Source: Pseudomonas sp. Gutcm_11s
Lineage (GTDB): Bacteria > Pseudomonadota > Gammaproteobacteria > Pseudomonadales > Pseudomonadaceae
Reading direction: 5' to 3'
DNA length: 64,000 bases
Assembly (NCBI RefSeq): GCF_028649395.1
Contig: NZ_JAQSUW010000008.1
Location: 1 to 64,000, forward strand
How positions within the stretch are numbered: the first letter of the stretch is position 1; every line of letters starts with the position of its first letter. The position numbers and the translations under genes are program-made. Positions 15,868 through 24,217 of this stretch are shown piece after piece. The notes beneath the pieces are model-generated. The model made no database searches and was not told the origin of the DNA. It worked only from the letters and a program-made list of their open reading frames with translations.

Positions 15868-17220
15868 ATGAGTGATAGAAAGATTCGCCTGGGTGCCTTC
15901 CTGATGAGCAGCGGCCACCACCTGGCCGCCTGGCGCCACCCGCGCGCCTGGGCCGGTGGCGGCCTGGACTTCGAGCACTTCAAGCGCGTGGCGCAGAGCG
16001 CCGAACGTGGCAAGTTCGACGCCATCTTCTTCGCCGACAACCTGGCGCTGATGGGCCAGGCTGAGCTGTCCAGCCTGACCACCAGCGGCGACGTGTTCGA
16101 CCCGCTGATCCTGCTCGCCGGCCTGGCGACGGTGACGCAACACATTGGCCTGATCAGCACGGTGTCGACCACCTTCAACGACCCGTACCTGCTGGCTCGT
16201 CGCTTCGCCTCGCTGGATCACCTTTCCGGCGGGCGCAGCGGCTGGAACCTGGTGACCTCGGCCATCGACCTGGAGGCGCAGAACTTCGGCCAGGAACGCA
16301 TCGACGAACACGCCGACCGCTATGCTCGCGCCGAGGAGTTCATCGATATCGCCACCGGCCTGTGGGACAGCTTCGACGACGACGCCTTCGTGCGTGACAA
16401 GGCCAGCGGGCGTTTCTTCGACCCGGCCAAGGTGCATGTGCTCGATCACCGTGGCGAGCACTATCCGCGGGTGCGCGGCCCGCTGAACATCCCGCGCTCG
16501 CCGCAGGGCTACCCGGTGCTGGTGCAGGCCGGCTCGTCCGAGCCGGGCAAGGAGCTGGCCGCGCGCACCGCCGAAGTGGTGTTCACCGCCCAGCAGACCC
16601 TGGCCGGCGCCCAGACCTTCTACGCCGACCTCAAGGGGCGGCTGGGCAAGTACGGGCGCACGGCGGACGAGCTGAAGATCATGCCGGGCATCTCGCCGGT
16701 GCTCGGCGCGACGCAGGGCGAGGCGGAGGACAAGTTCGCCGAGCTGCAGGACCTGATCGATCCGCGCGTCGGCCTCGGCCTGCTGGCGGGCATGGCTGGC
16801 GGCTTCGACCTGTCGCAGTTCCCGCTGGACGGGCCGCTGCCGGAACTGCCGGAAAGCAACGCGATGAAGAGCCGCCAGGCGCTGTTCATCGACCTGGCGC
16901 GGCGCGAGAACCTGACCATCCGCCAGCTGTACCTGAAGATCGCCGGCGCGCGCGGGCACAACACGGTGATCGGCACGCCTCTGCAGGTCGCCGATGTGCT
17001 CGAAGAGTGGTTCACCCAGGGCGCGGCGGACGGCTTCAACGTGATGCCGCCGTTCCTGCCGGAGGGCCTCGACCAGTTCGTCGATCTGGTTGTGCCGGAG
17101 CTGCAGCGCCGCGGGCTGTTCCGCCGCGAGTACGAGGGCCAGACCCTGCGCGACAACCTCGGCCTGGCGCGGCCGCTCAGTCGCTACGCCGCAGGCGTCA
17201 GGGACACGGCATCGGCCTAA
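15868..17220 (+). CDS. NtaA/SnaA/DszA-family FMNH2-dependent monooxygenase
   Basis: A 450-residue luciferase-like flavoprotein of the nitrilotriacetate/dibenzothiophene-sulfone monooxygenase branch: MSDRKIRLGAFLMSSGHHLAAWRHP, FDAIFFADNLAL, FASLDHLSGGRSGWNLVTS, VQAGSSEPGKELAA and GADGFNVMPPFLPEGLDQFV-type segments. Such enzymes need a separate NAD(P)H:FMN reductase and cleave C-S or C-N bonds or oxidise sulfones. It is almost certainly co-transcribed with the preceding receptor, which argues that it attacks that receptor's cargo. A paralogue lies at 24218-25546. The exact substrate is unknown. Confidence 0.9.
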   Translation: MSDRKIRLGAFLMSSGHHLAAWRHPRAWAGGGLDFEHFKRVAQSAERGKFDAIFFADNLALMGQAELSSLTTSGDVFDPLILLAGLATVTQHIGLISTVSTTFNDPYLLARRFASLDHLSGGRSGWNLVTSAIDLEAQNFGQERIDEHADRYARAEEFIDIATGLWDSFDDDAFVRDKASGRFFDPAKVHVLDHRGEHYPRVRGPLNIPRSPQGYPVLVQAGSSEPGKELAARTAEVVFTAQQTLAGAQTFYADLKGRLGKYGRTADELKIMPGISPVLGATQGEAEDKFAELQDLIDPRVGLGLLAGMAGGFDLSQFPLDGPLPELPESNAMKSRQALFIDLARRENLTIRQLYLKIAGARGHNTVIGTPLQVADVLEEWFTQGAADGFNVMPPFLPEGLDQFVDLVVPELQRRGLFRREYEGQTLRDNLGLARPLSRYAAGVRDTASA

Positions 17221-17228
17221 CAGGGCAG

Positions 17229-17254
17229 CAACCCGCGGAGAGGACTGCGGGTTG
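17229..17254 (+). terminator. Intrinsic terminator after the monooxygenase gene
   Basis: CAACCCGC and GCGGGTTG form an 8-bp stem around a 10-base loop, followed by TCTGTTTT. It starts 9 bp after the stop codon and ends the second receptor operon. Confidence 0.75.
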
Positions 17255-17330
17255 TCTGTTTTCGCGGGAGGCGGGCGCGGCTTGAGGTACCATGCCGCGC
17301 CGAAATCCCTGCCCAACCCGCTGGCCGCCT

Positions 17331-18074
17331 ATGTCCTCCAACGCGCTGTACACCGACCTGTCCGCCTACTACGACCTGATGTGCGCCGATATCGACTACC
17401 AGGCGCAGAGCCACAGCGTGCGTCGCCTGCACCAGCTGTTCGGCAATGCGGGGCGCAACCATCTGGACCTGGCCTGCGGCACCGGCCCGCACGTGCGGCA
17501 TTTCCTCGACTTCGGCTACCGCAGCGCCGGCCTGGACATCAACCAGCCGATGCTCGACATCGCCCAGCAGCGCTGCCCCGAGGCGCAGTTCAGCCGGCAG
17601 GACATGGCCGACTTCAAGGTGGACGAGCCGCTGGACCTGATCACCTGCTTCCTCTACTCGATCCACTACAACGCCGGGCTGGCCAAGCTGCGCGAGTGCC
17701 TGGCCAGCGTGCATGCGGCGCTCGCGGAGGGCGGGGTGTTCTGCTTCAACGCGGTGGACAAGCACAAGATCGACAACCGCTCCTTCGTGCGCCACACGGT
17801 GGAGCATGAGGGCAGCCTGTTCGCCTTCGGTTCCGGCTGGTTTTACGGCGGGGAGGGCGAGCGCCAGGCGCTGCGCCTGAGCATCGAGAAGACCACGGCC
17901 GGCGTGACCCAGGCCTGGCAGGACGAGCACCCCATGGTCGCCCTGAGCTTTGCCGAGCTGCAGGCGCTGCTAGAGGTGCATTTCGAAGTGCAGGTGTTCG
18001 AGCACGACTACCAGCGCATCGAACCCTGGGACGGAGCCTCGGGCAATGCGCTGTTTGTCTGTGTGAAGCGCTAA
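17331..18074 (+). CDS. Class I SAM-dependent methyltransferase
   Basis: A 247-residue protein with a Rossmann methyltransferase core: motif I LDLACGTGPHVRHFL, acidic motif II (GLDINQPML), and FSRQDMADFKVDEPLDLITCFLYSIHY. It probably methylates a small molecule; the substrate is unknown. I favour ATG 17331 because the conserved fold starts there, but ATG 17292 has GAGG at a workable distance and would add 13 residues. It sits after the terminator of the receptor operon and abuts a convergent GGDEF gene, so it is probably a resident gene, not part of the sulfur system. Confidence 0.85.
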   Translation: MSSNALYTDLSAYYDLMCADIDYQAQSHSVRRLHQLFGNAGRNHLDLACGTGPHVRHFLDFGYRSAGLDINQPMLDIAQQRCPEAQFSRQDMADFKVDEPLDLITCFLYSIHYNAGLAKLRECLASVHAALAEGGVFCFNAVDKHKIDNRSFVRHTVEHEGSLFAFGSGWFYGGEGERQALRLSIEKTTAGVTQAWQDEHPMVALSFAELQALLEVHFEVQVFEHDYQRIEPWDGASGNALFVCVKR

Positions 18075-18078
18075 AGGC

Positions 18079-19113
18079 CTAGTGCTTTTGCAGCTTGCGC
18101 TGCTGCTTGACCCGGTACATCTCGCGGTCGGCTAGTTTGATCGCCTCTTCCGTGGTCATGTTGTCCGGGATCACCGCCACCACGCCGACACTGGCGCCGG
18201 TGTAGTGCAGCGCGTCGAGGCCGTTGCCCAGCTCGTAGCGGCCGATGGTCGCGTTGGTCAGGCGCTCCTGCAGATGTTGTGCGGCTTCGCTCATGCCGAC
18301 GGTCAGATCGGTATGGTCGGCCGGCGTGCCGAGGGCGATCACCACGAACTCATCACCACCGGTGCGGCCGAAGATGTCGCTGGCGCGCATGCCGTGCTGC
18401 AGCTGGGCGGCGACGCCGCACAGGAACTGGTCGCCAGCCAGGTGGCCATGGGTGTCGTTGATCTGCTTGAAACCATCCAGGTCGATGACCGCCGCCAGGA
18501 TGTAGCGGCTCTCGCGCTGGGCCAGGGCGAACAGGTGGGCGAAGTCGCTGAGCACCGCGCGGCGGTTGGGTAGTCCGGTCAGGGCGTCGGTCAGGGCCAG
18601 CTTGGCCAGCTCGCTGTTGGCCACCTGCAGGCGCCCAACCAGGCGCTCACGCTCGAGGGAATAGCTCAGCAGCCCGGACAGCAGCATCAGCAGCGGCTCC
18701 ACATCTGCAGCGCGCGCCACCTGGGCGGAGCTGGCGGCGCAGACGGTGCCCAGCACCTGGCCGTCCTGGGCGCGGATCGGTGCGCTCACATAGGTGCGGA
18801 TGCCCAGGGCCGCGGCAGCCTCGGAGTCGCCCCAGCATTCGGCGACGTTGTCCGAGTACATGCGGTTCTCGTCCAGGGCGCGCTTGCACAGCGTATCCGC
18901 CCAGGGCACCACTAGCCCCTCGGGAATCTCCATGGTGCCGACGTTGCGGGCGAACTCGACGCGCTGCACGCCCTCGTCGGTGTTGATGGTGGTCAGGTAG
19001 GTCGACTCCATGCCGGTGACCTGGCCGAGCAGCGTGAGCAGGGGCCGCGTCAGCTCTTCCAGGTTGCGGGCTTTGGGGACGGTTTCGGAGAGAAGGGAAA
19101 GTATCTGATCCAT
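18079..19113 (-). CDS. GAF-GGDEF diguanylate cyclase
   Basis: A 344-residue cytoplasmic protein: GAF sensory domain (about residues 10-155), short coiled linker (LERERLVGRLQVANSELAKLALTD) and a GGDEF domain with an intact active site, GGDEF at 252-256. The allosteric inhibition site RASD lies at 243-246, five residues upstream, as in product-inhibited enzymes. It should make cyclic-di-GMP from GTP in response to a ligand bound by GAF. No membrane segment is seen. It converges on the methyltransferase gene with a 4-bp gap. Confidence 0.93.
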   Translation of the reverse strand: MDQILSLLSETVPKARNLEELTRPLLTLLGQVTGMESTYLTTINTDEGVQRVEFARNVGTMEIPEGLVVPWADTLCKRALDENRMYSDNVAECWGDSEAAAALGIRTYVSAPIRAQDGQVLGTVCAASSAQVARAADVEPLLMLLSGLLSYSLERERLVGRLQVANSELAKLALTDALTGLPNRRAVLSDFAHLFALAQRESRYILAAVIDLDGFKQINDTHGHLAGDQFLCGVAAQLQHGMRASDIFGRTGGDEFVVIALGTPADHTDLTVGMSEAAQHLQERLTNATIGRYELGNGLDALHYTGASVGVVAVIPDNMTTEEAIKLADREMYRVKQQRKLQKH

Positions 19114-19243
19114 GGGCGCACTTCGTTAGCGAACGGATATGCGGATTTTTAGCCAATTCATCGACGGCTGAACAGCTCTGGAGTGCCCGATGGTGACCCA
19201 GAGCTGATTACAGGATGTTGATGGTCGCGGCAGCTGCCATTGA

Positions 19244-19281
19244 TGACGCCTGGCACGCCGGCTAAACGGCCGCCAGGCGTC
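19244..19281 (-). terminator. Long inverted repeat downstream of the MFS gene
   Basis: GACGCCTGGC (19244-19253) and GCCAGGCGTC (19272-19281) are perfect 10-bp complements around an 18-base loop. They lie just past the stop of the leftward MFS gene. There is no clear T run, so this is a terminator-like or 3'-protecting hairpin. Confidence 0.5.
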
Positions 19282-19294
19282 GCTCAGCGCCGAC

Positions 19295-20473
19295 TCAGTG
19301 CTGTTCGAAACGCTCACGTGCCGTGCGCAGGTGCGGTAGCGGCCAGGCCACCAGTGCCGCCACGGCCAGTAGCGCGGCGCCGAACAGCGGCAGCTGGGGC
19401 AGGCCGTAGTTGGCACTCAGCCACAGACCGCCGAGGAAGGCGCCGCTGGCGTTACCCAGGTTGAACGCCGCGTGGCTGAGGGTGGCGGCGAGGCTGGCGG
19501 ATTCACCTGCCTGCTCCACCAGCAGCAGCTGCAGCGGCGAGGACACGGCGAAGCTGGCCACGCCCCAGGCGAACAGCAGCGCCAGGGTCAGCAGCTGGGA
19601 GGTGCCGAAGGCGTAGTAGACCAGCATGCACAGCAGGCCGCTGAACAGGGCCAGCGGGATGGCGTGGCGCACGCCACGGTCGGCCAGGCGCCCGCCGAGC
19701 AGGTTGCCGAGGGTCAGGCCGAGGCCGAACAGCAGCAGCGCGCCGTTGCTTTGCGACGGACTGAAGCCGCTGATGTCGCGCAGCAGCGGGGCGACGTAGG
19801 TGAACACGCTGAACAGCGCCACCGAGGTCAGGCTGCACACCGCCAGCGCATGCAGCACCGGTTTGCGCAGGATGCCGGACCAGGCGCCCTGGGCACCGTG
19901 CATCGGCGGCGCCACCTTGGGCAGCCACAGGGCCTGGGCGAGCAGGGCCAGCAGGCCGATCACCGCGACCACGGCGAAGGTCACCCGCCAGCTGGTGGCC
20001 TGGCCCAGCCAGGCACCCAGCGGCACGCCGAGCACGTTGGCGATGGTCAGGCCGCTGAGCACCAGGGCCATGGCAGAGGCGCGGCGATGCACGGGTGCCA
20101 GCTCTGCGGCCAGCAGGGTGGCGCAGCCGAAGAAGCCGGCGTGGCTGAAGGCGGTGAGCATGCGCATCGCCAGCAGCCAGTGATAGTCCGGTGCCAGGGC
20201 GCAGCCGAGGTTGCCCAGGGCGTAGGTACCCATCAGCCAGAACAGCGCCTGCTTGCGTGGCAGGCGGCCGAGCAGCGGGCCGAGCAGCGGTGCACCGATC
20301 ACCACGCCCATGGCGTAGGCGCTGACCAGCAGGCCGGCATCGGACAGGCTCACGCCCAGGTCGGCGGCCACTTCGGGCAGCAGGCCCATGATGATGAATT
20401 CGCTGCTACCGACGACGAAGCCGCCGAGGGCGAGGGCCAGGAGGGGCAGGGAGAGCAGGGTACTGGGGTGCAT
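19295..20473 (-). CDS. MFS transporter, DHA1/AraJ-like
   Basis: A 392-residue permease with 12 hydrophobic helices. The signature after helix 2 reads GPLLGRLPRKQALFWLMG, and motif-C-like glycines lie in SGLTIANVLGVPLGAWLGQ, typical of drug:proton antiporters and sugar-efflux proteins of the AraJ/YdhP group. The likely role is proton-driven efflux; the substrate is unknown. It lies on the minus strand behind the LacI gene with a 111-bp gap and could be read through from it. Confidence 0.9.
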   Translation of the reverse strand: MHPSTLLSLPLLALALGGFVVGSSEFIIMGLLPEVAADLGVSLSDAGLLVSAYAMGVVIGAPLLGPLLGRLPRKQALFWLMGTYALGNLGCALAPDYHWLLAMRMLTAFSHAGFFGCATLLAAELAPVHRRASAMALVLSGLTIANVLGVPLGAWLGQATSWRVTFAVVAVIGLLALLAQALWLPKVAPPMHGAQGAWSGILRKPVLHALAVCSLTSVALFSVFTYVAPLLRDISGFSPSQSNGALLLFGLGLTLGNLLGGRLADRGVRHAIPLALFSGLLCMLVYYAFGTSQLLTLALLFAWGVASFAVSSPLQLLLVEQAGESASLAATLSHAAFNLGNASGAFLGGLWLSANYGLPQLPLFGAALLAVAALVAWPLPHLRTARERFEQH

Positions 20474-20584
20474 GGACTATCCGGAAAGCGACGCCATCGC
20501 ACGAAGGAGCGGGTCCTCGCGCGGGGCTGGGTACAAGGCAGGAAGGCGGCGATTATGCCTTATCACCCTCTTAAATGGACGTGT

Positions 20585-21631
20585 TCAAGCGCTTTCCCTG
20601 ACCACCAACTGGCACTGCAGCAGGTTAAGGCGCTGCGGTTCGCCGTCTGTTTCCACCGCGCCGAGGCTCTGCAGCACACGCAGGGCGGCGATCTCGCCGA
20701 TCTCGCGGGCCGGTGGGCGCACTGTGGTCAGGCTGGGTAGCAGCATCTCGGCAAAGGGATAGTCGCCGAAGCCGATCACCGCACACTCCTCGGGAATCTT
20801 CAGGCCGGCGCGCTGGCCGGCGAGCAGGGCGCCGGCGGCCAGGTTGTCGTTGGCGAAGACGATGGCGTCCGGGCGCGGGCTGCGCTTCATCAACGCGTCC
20901 ATCGCCTGCTTGCCGGCCTCGAACGGCTTGGCGTCGGCGGTGGGCACGAACACCCAGGGTTCCAGCCCGGCTTCGCGTAGCGTCGCGGCATAGCCGTCGC
21001 GGCGCTCCAGGGCGCTGAAGTCGCCGGCGGCGCTGTTCTGCACGAAGGCGATGCGCCGGTAGCCCTGTTCCAGCAGGTGGCGGGTGGCGGTCACGCCCAC
21101 CTCGTAGTGGAGGAAGCCGACCTGCAGCGGCGTGCGCTCGGGGCAGTAGTCCCAGATCTCCACCACCGGGATGTCGGCGTCGGCCAGCATCTTCTCGGTG
21201 CCGGCGCTGTGGAAGTGGCTGGTGACCACCAGCGCCGCCGGCGACCAGCCGAGGAAGGCGCGCACGGCGCTTTCTTCCTGTTCTTCGGAGAAATAGCTGG
21301 AAGCCAGCAGCAGCTGGTAGCCGTGTCTGGCCAGGGTGTCGCTGAAGCCCTGAATGGTGGCGGCGAAGATCGGCCCGGAGATGTTCGGGATGACCATGCC
21401 GACGATGCGCCCACGCGCCGAGGCCAGGCCGCCGGCCACCAGGTTGGGCACGTAGCCGAGTTCGGTCACCGCCGCCTGGATGCGCTCGCGCAGCTCGCCG
21501 GACACCTGTTCCGGCTGGTTGAAGAAGCGCGACACGCTGATCGCCGAGACACCGGCATGGCTGGCCACCTGGTTGAGGGTGACGCGCCCGGCGCCACGGC
21601 GTTTGCGTGGGTTTTCCTTGCTGCTGCTCAC
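20585..21631 (-). CDS. LacI-family transcriptional repressor
   Basis: A 348-residue regulator: N-terminal LacI helix-turn-helix and hinge (VTLNQVASHAGVSAISVSRFFNQPEQVS, then GYVPNLVAGGLAS) and a periplasmic-binding-protein-like effector domain similar to gluconate regulators (GntR) of this family. It is divergent from the third TonB receptor. The gap contains two LacI-type palindromes, one near its own start and one at the receptor promoter, so it probably represses both itself and the receptor-monooxygenase operon until an effector binds. The effector is unknown; a desulfonation product is a reasonable guess. Confidence 0.93.
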   Translation of the reverse strand: MSSSKENPRKRRGAGRVTLNQVASHAGVSAISVSRFFNQPEQVSGELRERIQAAVTELGYVPNLVAGGLASARGRIVGMVIPNISGPIFAATIQGFSDTLARHGYQLLLASSYFSEEQEESAVRAFLGWSPAALVVTSHFHSAGTEKMLADADIPVVEIWDYCPERTPLQVGFLHYEVGVTATRHLLEQGYRRIAFVQNSAAGDFSALERRDGYAATLREAGLEPWVFVPTADAKPFEAGKQAMDALMKRSPRPDAIVFANDNLAAGALLAGQRAGLKIPEECAVIGFGDYPFAEMLLPSLTTVRPPAREIGEIAALRVLQSLGAVETDGEPQRLNLLQCQLVVRESA

Positions 21632-21676
21632 GGTGACGGTGGGTCCATTTGGGGCGAAAGGGGCTCACCATACTGC

Positions 21677-21696
21677 ATTTGTTAGCGCTAACAAAT
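21677..21696. promoter_or_regulatory. LacI-type operator O1 (perfect 20-bp palindrome)
   Basis: ATTTGTTAGC followed by its exact complement GCTAACAAAT, centred 55 bp upstream of the LacI start codon. The core TGTTAGCGCTAACA recurs at 21791-21804. Confidence 0.85.
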
Positions 21697-21720
21697 ACTT
21701 GCGAGGCGGCCTAAGGAAAT

Positions 21721-21733
21721 TTCATTTATGGAA
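21721..21733. promoter_or_regulatory. TTC-N7-GAA dyad in the receptor promoter region
   Basis: TTC (21721-21723) and GAA (21731-21733) are separated by seven bases in an AT-rich stretch, upstream of the receptor promoter. The same spacing is seen at 27591-27607 and 28782-28796. It resembles half-sites of CysB-type sulfur-starvation activators, but this is inference. Confidence 0.3.
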
Positions 21734-21755
21734 TATAAAAGTAATTTTTAATTAT

Positions 21756-21785
21756 TTGACGATCTATTACGTGTGCTTCGATACT
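21756..21785 (+). promoter_or_regulatory. Sigma-70 promoter for the third receptor operon
   Basis: TTGACG at 21756-21761 and GATACT at 21780-21785 with an 18-bp spacer. The operator O2 begins 6 bp after the -10 box, that is over the transcription start, a classic repression geometry. Confidence 0.6.
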
Positions 21786-21790
21786 GGCGA

Positions 21791-21804
21791 TGTTAGCGCT
21801 AACA
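21791..21804. promoter_or_regulatory. LacI-type operator O2
   Basis: TGTTAGCGCTAACA, a perfect 14-bp palindrome identical to the core of O1. The two centres are about 111 bp apart, so looping by a tetrameric LacI protein is possible. Confidence 0.82.
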
Positions 21805-21919
21805 AAGCGTAACCACGCCGACCTTCACTGCCACTCGCACGAGCGAGACCAGACCGGTTACGGCGACCGAGAAAGGCCCCATAGCGGGCTCCGTCTGGTT
21901 CAACAGGGCAGAGAAGTAG

Positions 21920-24136
21920 ATGCATATCGAGAATTCCCAGGTTTCCCCATTCCGCCTGCGCCGCACGCCGCTGGCCAGTGCCGTGCTGCTGGCTGTGCTC
22001 GGCCAACCCGCGTTTGCCGCCGAGGCACCTGCCACCGAGCAGACCGCCACGCTTGGCACCGTGACCGTCACTGCGACCCGCCGCGAGGCTTCGCTGCAGG
22101 AAGTGCCGGTAGCCGTATCGGTGATCGACGGCGAGCAACTCGAGCGCGGCAACCGCAACAACGTCGCCGCCATCGTCCAGGAGGTGCCGACGCTGAACTA
22201 CCGCGCCGGCGCCTCGAACAAGGACACCTCGCTGTTCATCCGCGGCGTGGGCACCATCTCTACCTCGCCGGGCGTGGAGCCGACCGTGGCCACCGTGGTC
22301 GACGGCGTGGTGTTCGGCCGCCCCGGCCAGTCCACCCTGGACCTGCTCGACCTGCAGCGCATCGAGGTGCTGCGCGGCCCGCAGGGCACCCTGTTCGGCA
22401 AGAACGCCTCGGCCGGCGTGCTCAACGTGGTCAGCAAGGATGCGCCGGAAGAAACCAGCGGCTACGTCGACTACTCGCACTTCGGCGGTGGCAACGAGAA
22501 CCGCCTGCGCTTCGGCATCGGCGGGCGCCTGACTGACACCCTCAAGGGCTCGCTGAGCACCCTGTGGGGCGACTACGACGGCAATGTCGAGAACGTCTAC
22601 AACGGCCACGACGTCAACGGCTACGAGCGCAAAGGTGTGCGCGGCAAGCTGGAGTTCGAGCCGAACGAGGACTTCAAATTCACCCTGATCGGCGACTACA
22701 TGGACGGCGAGGACACCCTGCCCAGCGGCGTGATCTCCTCCAGCGGCGCCGCCTTCGCCAACGTGCTGCGCCCGGTGTCGGTGAGCGACCACAACCGCAA
22801 GATCAACAGCGACTACAAGACCCACGTCGAGGACACCAACACCGGCCTGTCCGGCCAGGCCGACTGGAAGCTGGGTGACTTCACCCTGACCTCGATCACC
22901 GCCTGGCGCGGCTGGGACAACACCCAGTACCAGGACGGCGACCGCAGCGCCCAGCTGCCGCTGACCGCCTCCCACGACAAGGGCGAGGTGGACTACGACC
23001 AGTACTCCCAGGAACTGCGCCTGACCTCGCCCAAGGGCGAGTTCAACGAGTACGTGCTCGGCGCCTACTACTTCCACGGCAAGTCGGACGAGATCTACCA
23101 GCGCTGGTCGACCAACGCCGCGGTACTCGACCACGGCCGTGCCGACTACAGCGTGACCAACGACAGCGTGGCGCTGTTCGGCGAGAACACCTTCAACTTC
23201 ACCGAGGACTTCCGTGGCCTGCTCGGCCTGCGCTGGACCCACGACGATCTGGAATACGACCACCGCCGCGTGTCCACCTCGGCCACGCCGGTCACCGGCA
23301 TCCAGCCGTCGACCAGCAGCTCCGGGTCGGTGGATGAAGACGGCTTCAGCGGCCGCACCGGCCTGCAGTACGACTTCACCGACAACCTCACCGGCTACGT
23401 GACCTACTCGCGTGGCTACAAGGGCCCGGCCTACAACACCTTCTTCAACATGCAGCCGCGTGACACCGAGGCGCTCAAGCCGGAGACCTCCGACTCCTAC
23501 GAGCTGGGCCTCAAGAGCACGGCCTGGAACAACCGTCTGACCGCCAACCTGGCCGTGTTCCACACCGACTACGACGACTACCAGGCCAACTTCTTCGACA
23601 CCGTGGCCAACCAGGTGGTGACCCGCCTGATCAATGCCGGCAGCGTGAAGACCCAGGGCGTCGAGCTGGACGCCAGCCTGCAGGCCACCCGCCAGCTCAA
23701 ACTGTCGGCGTCGCTGGCCTACACCAAGGCGCGCGTCGACCACTTCAACTGCCCGGTGGGCGCGGCCGCGACCTGCGACATCGACGGCGGCCGCCTGCCG
23801 TTCACCCCGGACTGGAAGAGCTACGTGCGCGCCGACTACAGCATCCCGCTGGACAACGGCCTGGATGTGGAGCTGAGCACCGACTACAGCTGGCAGGACG
23901 AGGTGCAGTTCAGCCTCGACCAGAACCCGGACACGGTGCAGGGCGCCTACGGCATCTGGAACGCCAGCATCGCCCTGGCCGACTACAACGCCGGCTGGCG
24001 CGTGGCCTTGCTCGGCAAGAACCTCGCCGACAAGTCCTACTCCCAGGCCCTGGCCAGTGGTGGCAGCTACATCTACCGCGCGGTGCCGCGTGACGACCAG
24101 CGCTACTTCGGCGTGCAGCTGCGCAAGGACTTCTGA
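21920..24136 (+). CDS. TonB-dependent receptor (third of the island)
   Basis: A 738-residue outer-membrane receptor. Signal peptide through GQPAFA-AEA, TonB-box-like GTVTVTA, plug (QEVPVAVSVIDGEQL, FIRGVGTIS, EVLRGPQGTLFGKNASAGVLNVVSK) and a barrel whose last residues are QLRKDF. It is only distantly similar to the two other receptors here, so it probably has a different cargo. It is followed by a flavin monooxygenase, an aldo/keto reductase and an SsuA-type binding protein on the same strand, which suggests sulfonates or other organosulfur compounds. GAGAAG precedes the ATG by three bases. Confidence 0.93.
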   Translation: MHIENSQVSPFRLRRTPLASAVLLAVLGQPAFAAEAPATEQTATLGTVTVTATRREASLQEVPVAVSVIDGEQLERGNRNNVAAIVQEVPTLNYRAGASNKDTSLFIRGVGTISTSPGVEPTVATVVDGVVFGRPGQSTLDLLDLQRIEVLRGPQGTLFGKNASAGVLNVVSKDAPEETSGYVDYSHFGGGNENRLRFGIGGRLTDTLKGSLSTLWGDYDGNVENVYNGHDVNGYERKGVRGKLEFEPNEDFKFTLIGDYMDGEDTLPSGVISSSGAAFANVLRPVSVSDHNRKINSDYKTHVEDTNTGLSGQADWKLGDFTLTSITAWRGWDNTQYQDGDRSAQLPLTASHDKGEVDYDQYSQELRLTSPKGEFNEYVLGAYYFHGKSDEIYQRWSTNAAVLDHGRADYSVTNDSVALFGENTFNFTEDFRGLLGLRWTHDDLEYDHRRVSTSATPVTGIQPSTSSSGSVDEDGFSGRTGLQYDFTDNLTGYVTYSRGYKGPAYNTFFNMQPRDTEALKPETSDSYELGLKSTAWNNRLTANLAVFHTDYDDYQANFFDTVANQVVTRLINAGSVKTQGVELDASLQATRQLKLSASLAYTKARVDHFNCPVGAAATCDIDGGRLPFTPDWKSYVRADYSIPLDNGLDVELSTDYSWQDEVQFSLDQNPDTVQGAYGIWNASIALADYNAGWRVALLGKNLADKSYSQALASGGSYIYRAVPRDDQRYFGVQLRKDF

Positions 24137-24217
24137 TCCAGCCCTTGCGTGCCCATCCACCCGCGCCGCCGCAGAGCGGCCGGGTGGCCTGCAAAGCCAA
24201 CGTAAGGAACCCATTCG

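Noticed and set aside
21790..22536. 248-residue plus-strand frame starting inside operator O2
   Set aside because: It runs out of frame through the TonB receptor; the receptor has signal peptide, plug and barrel motifs.
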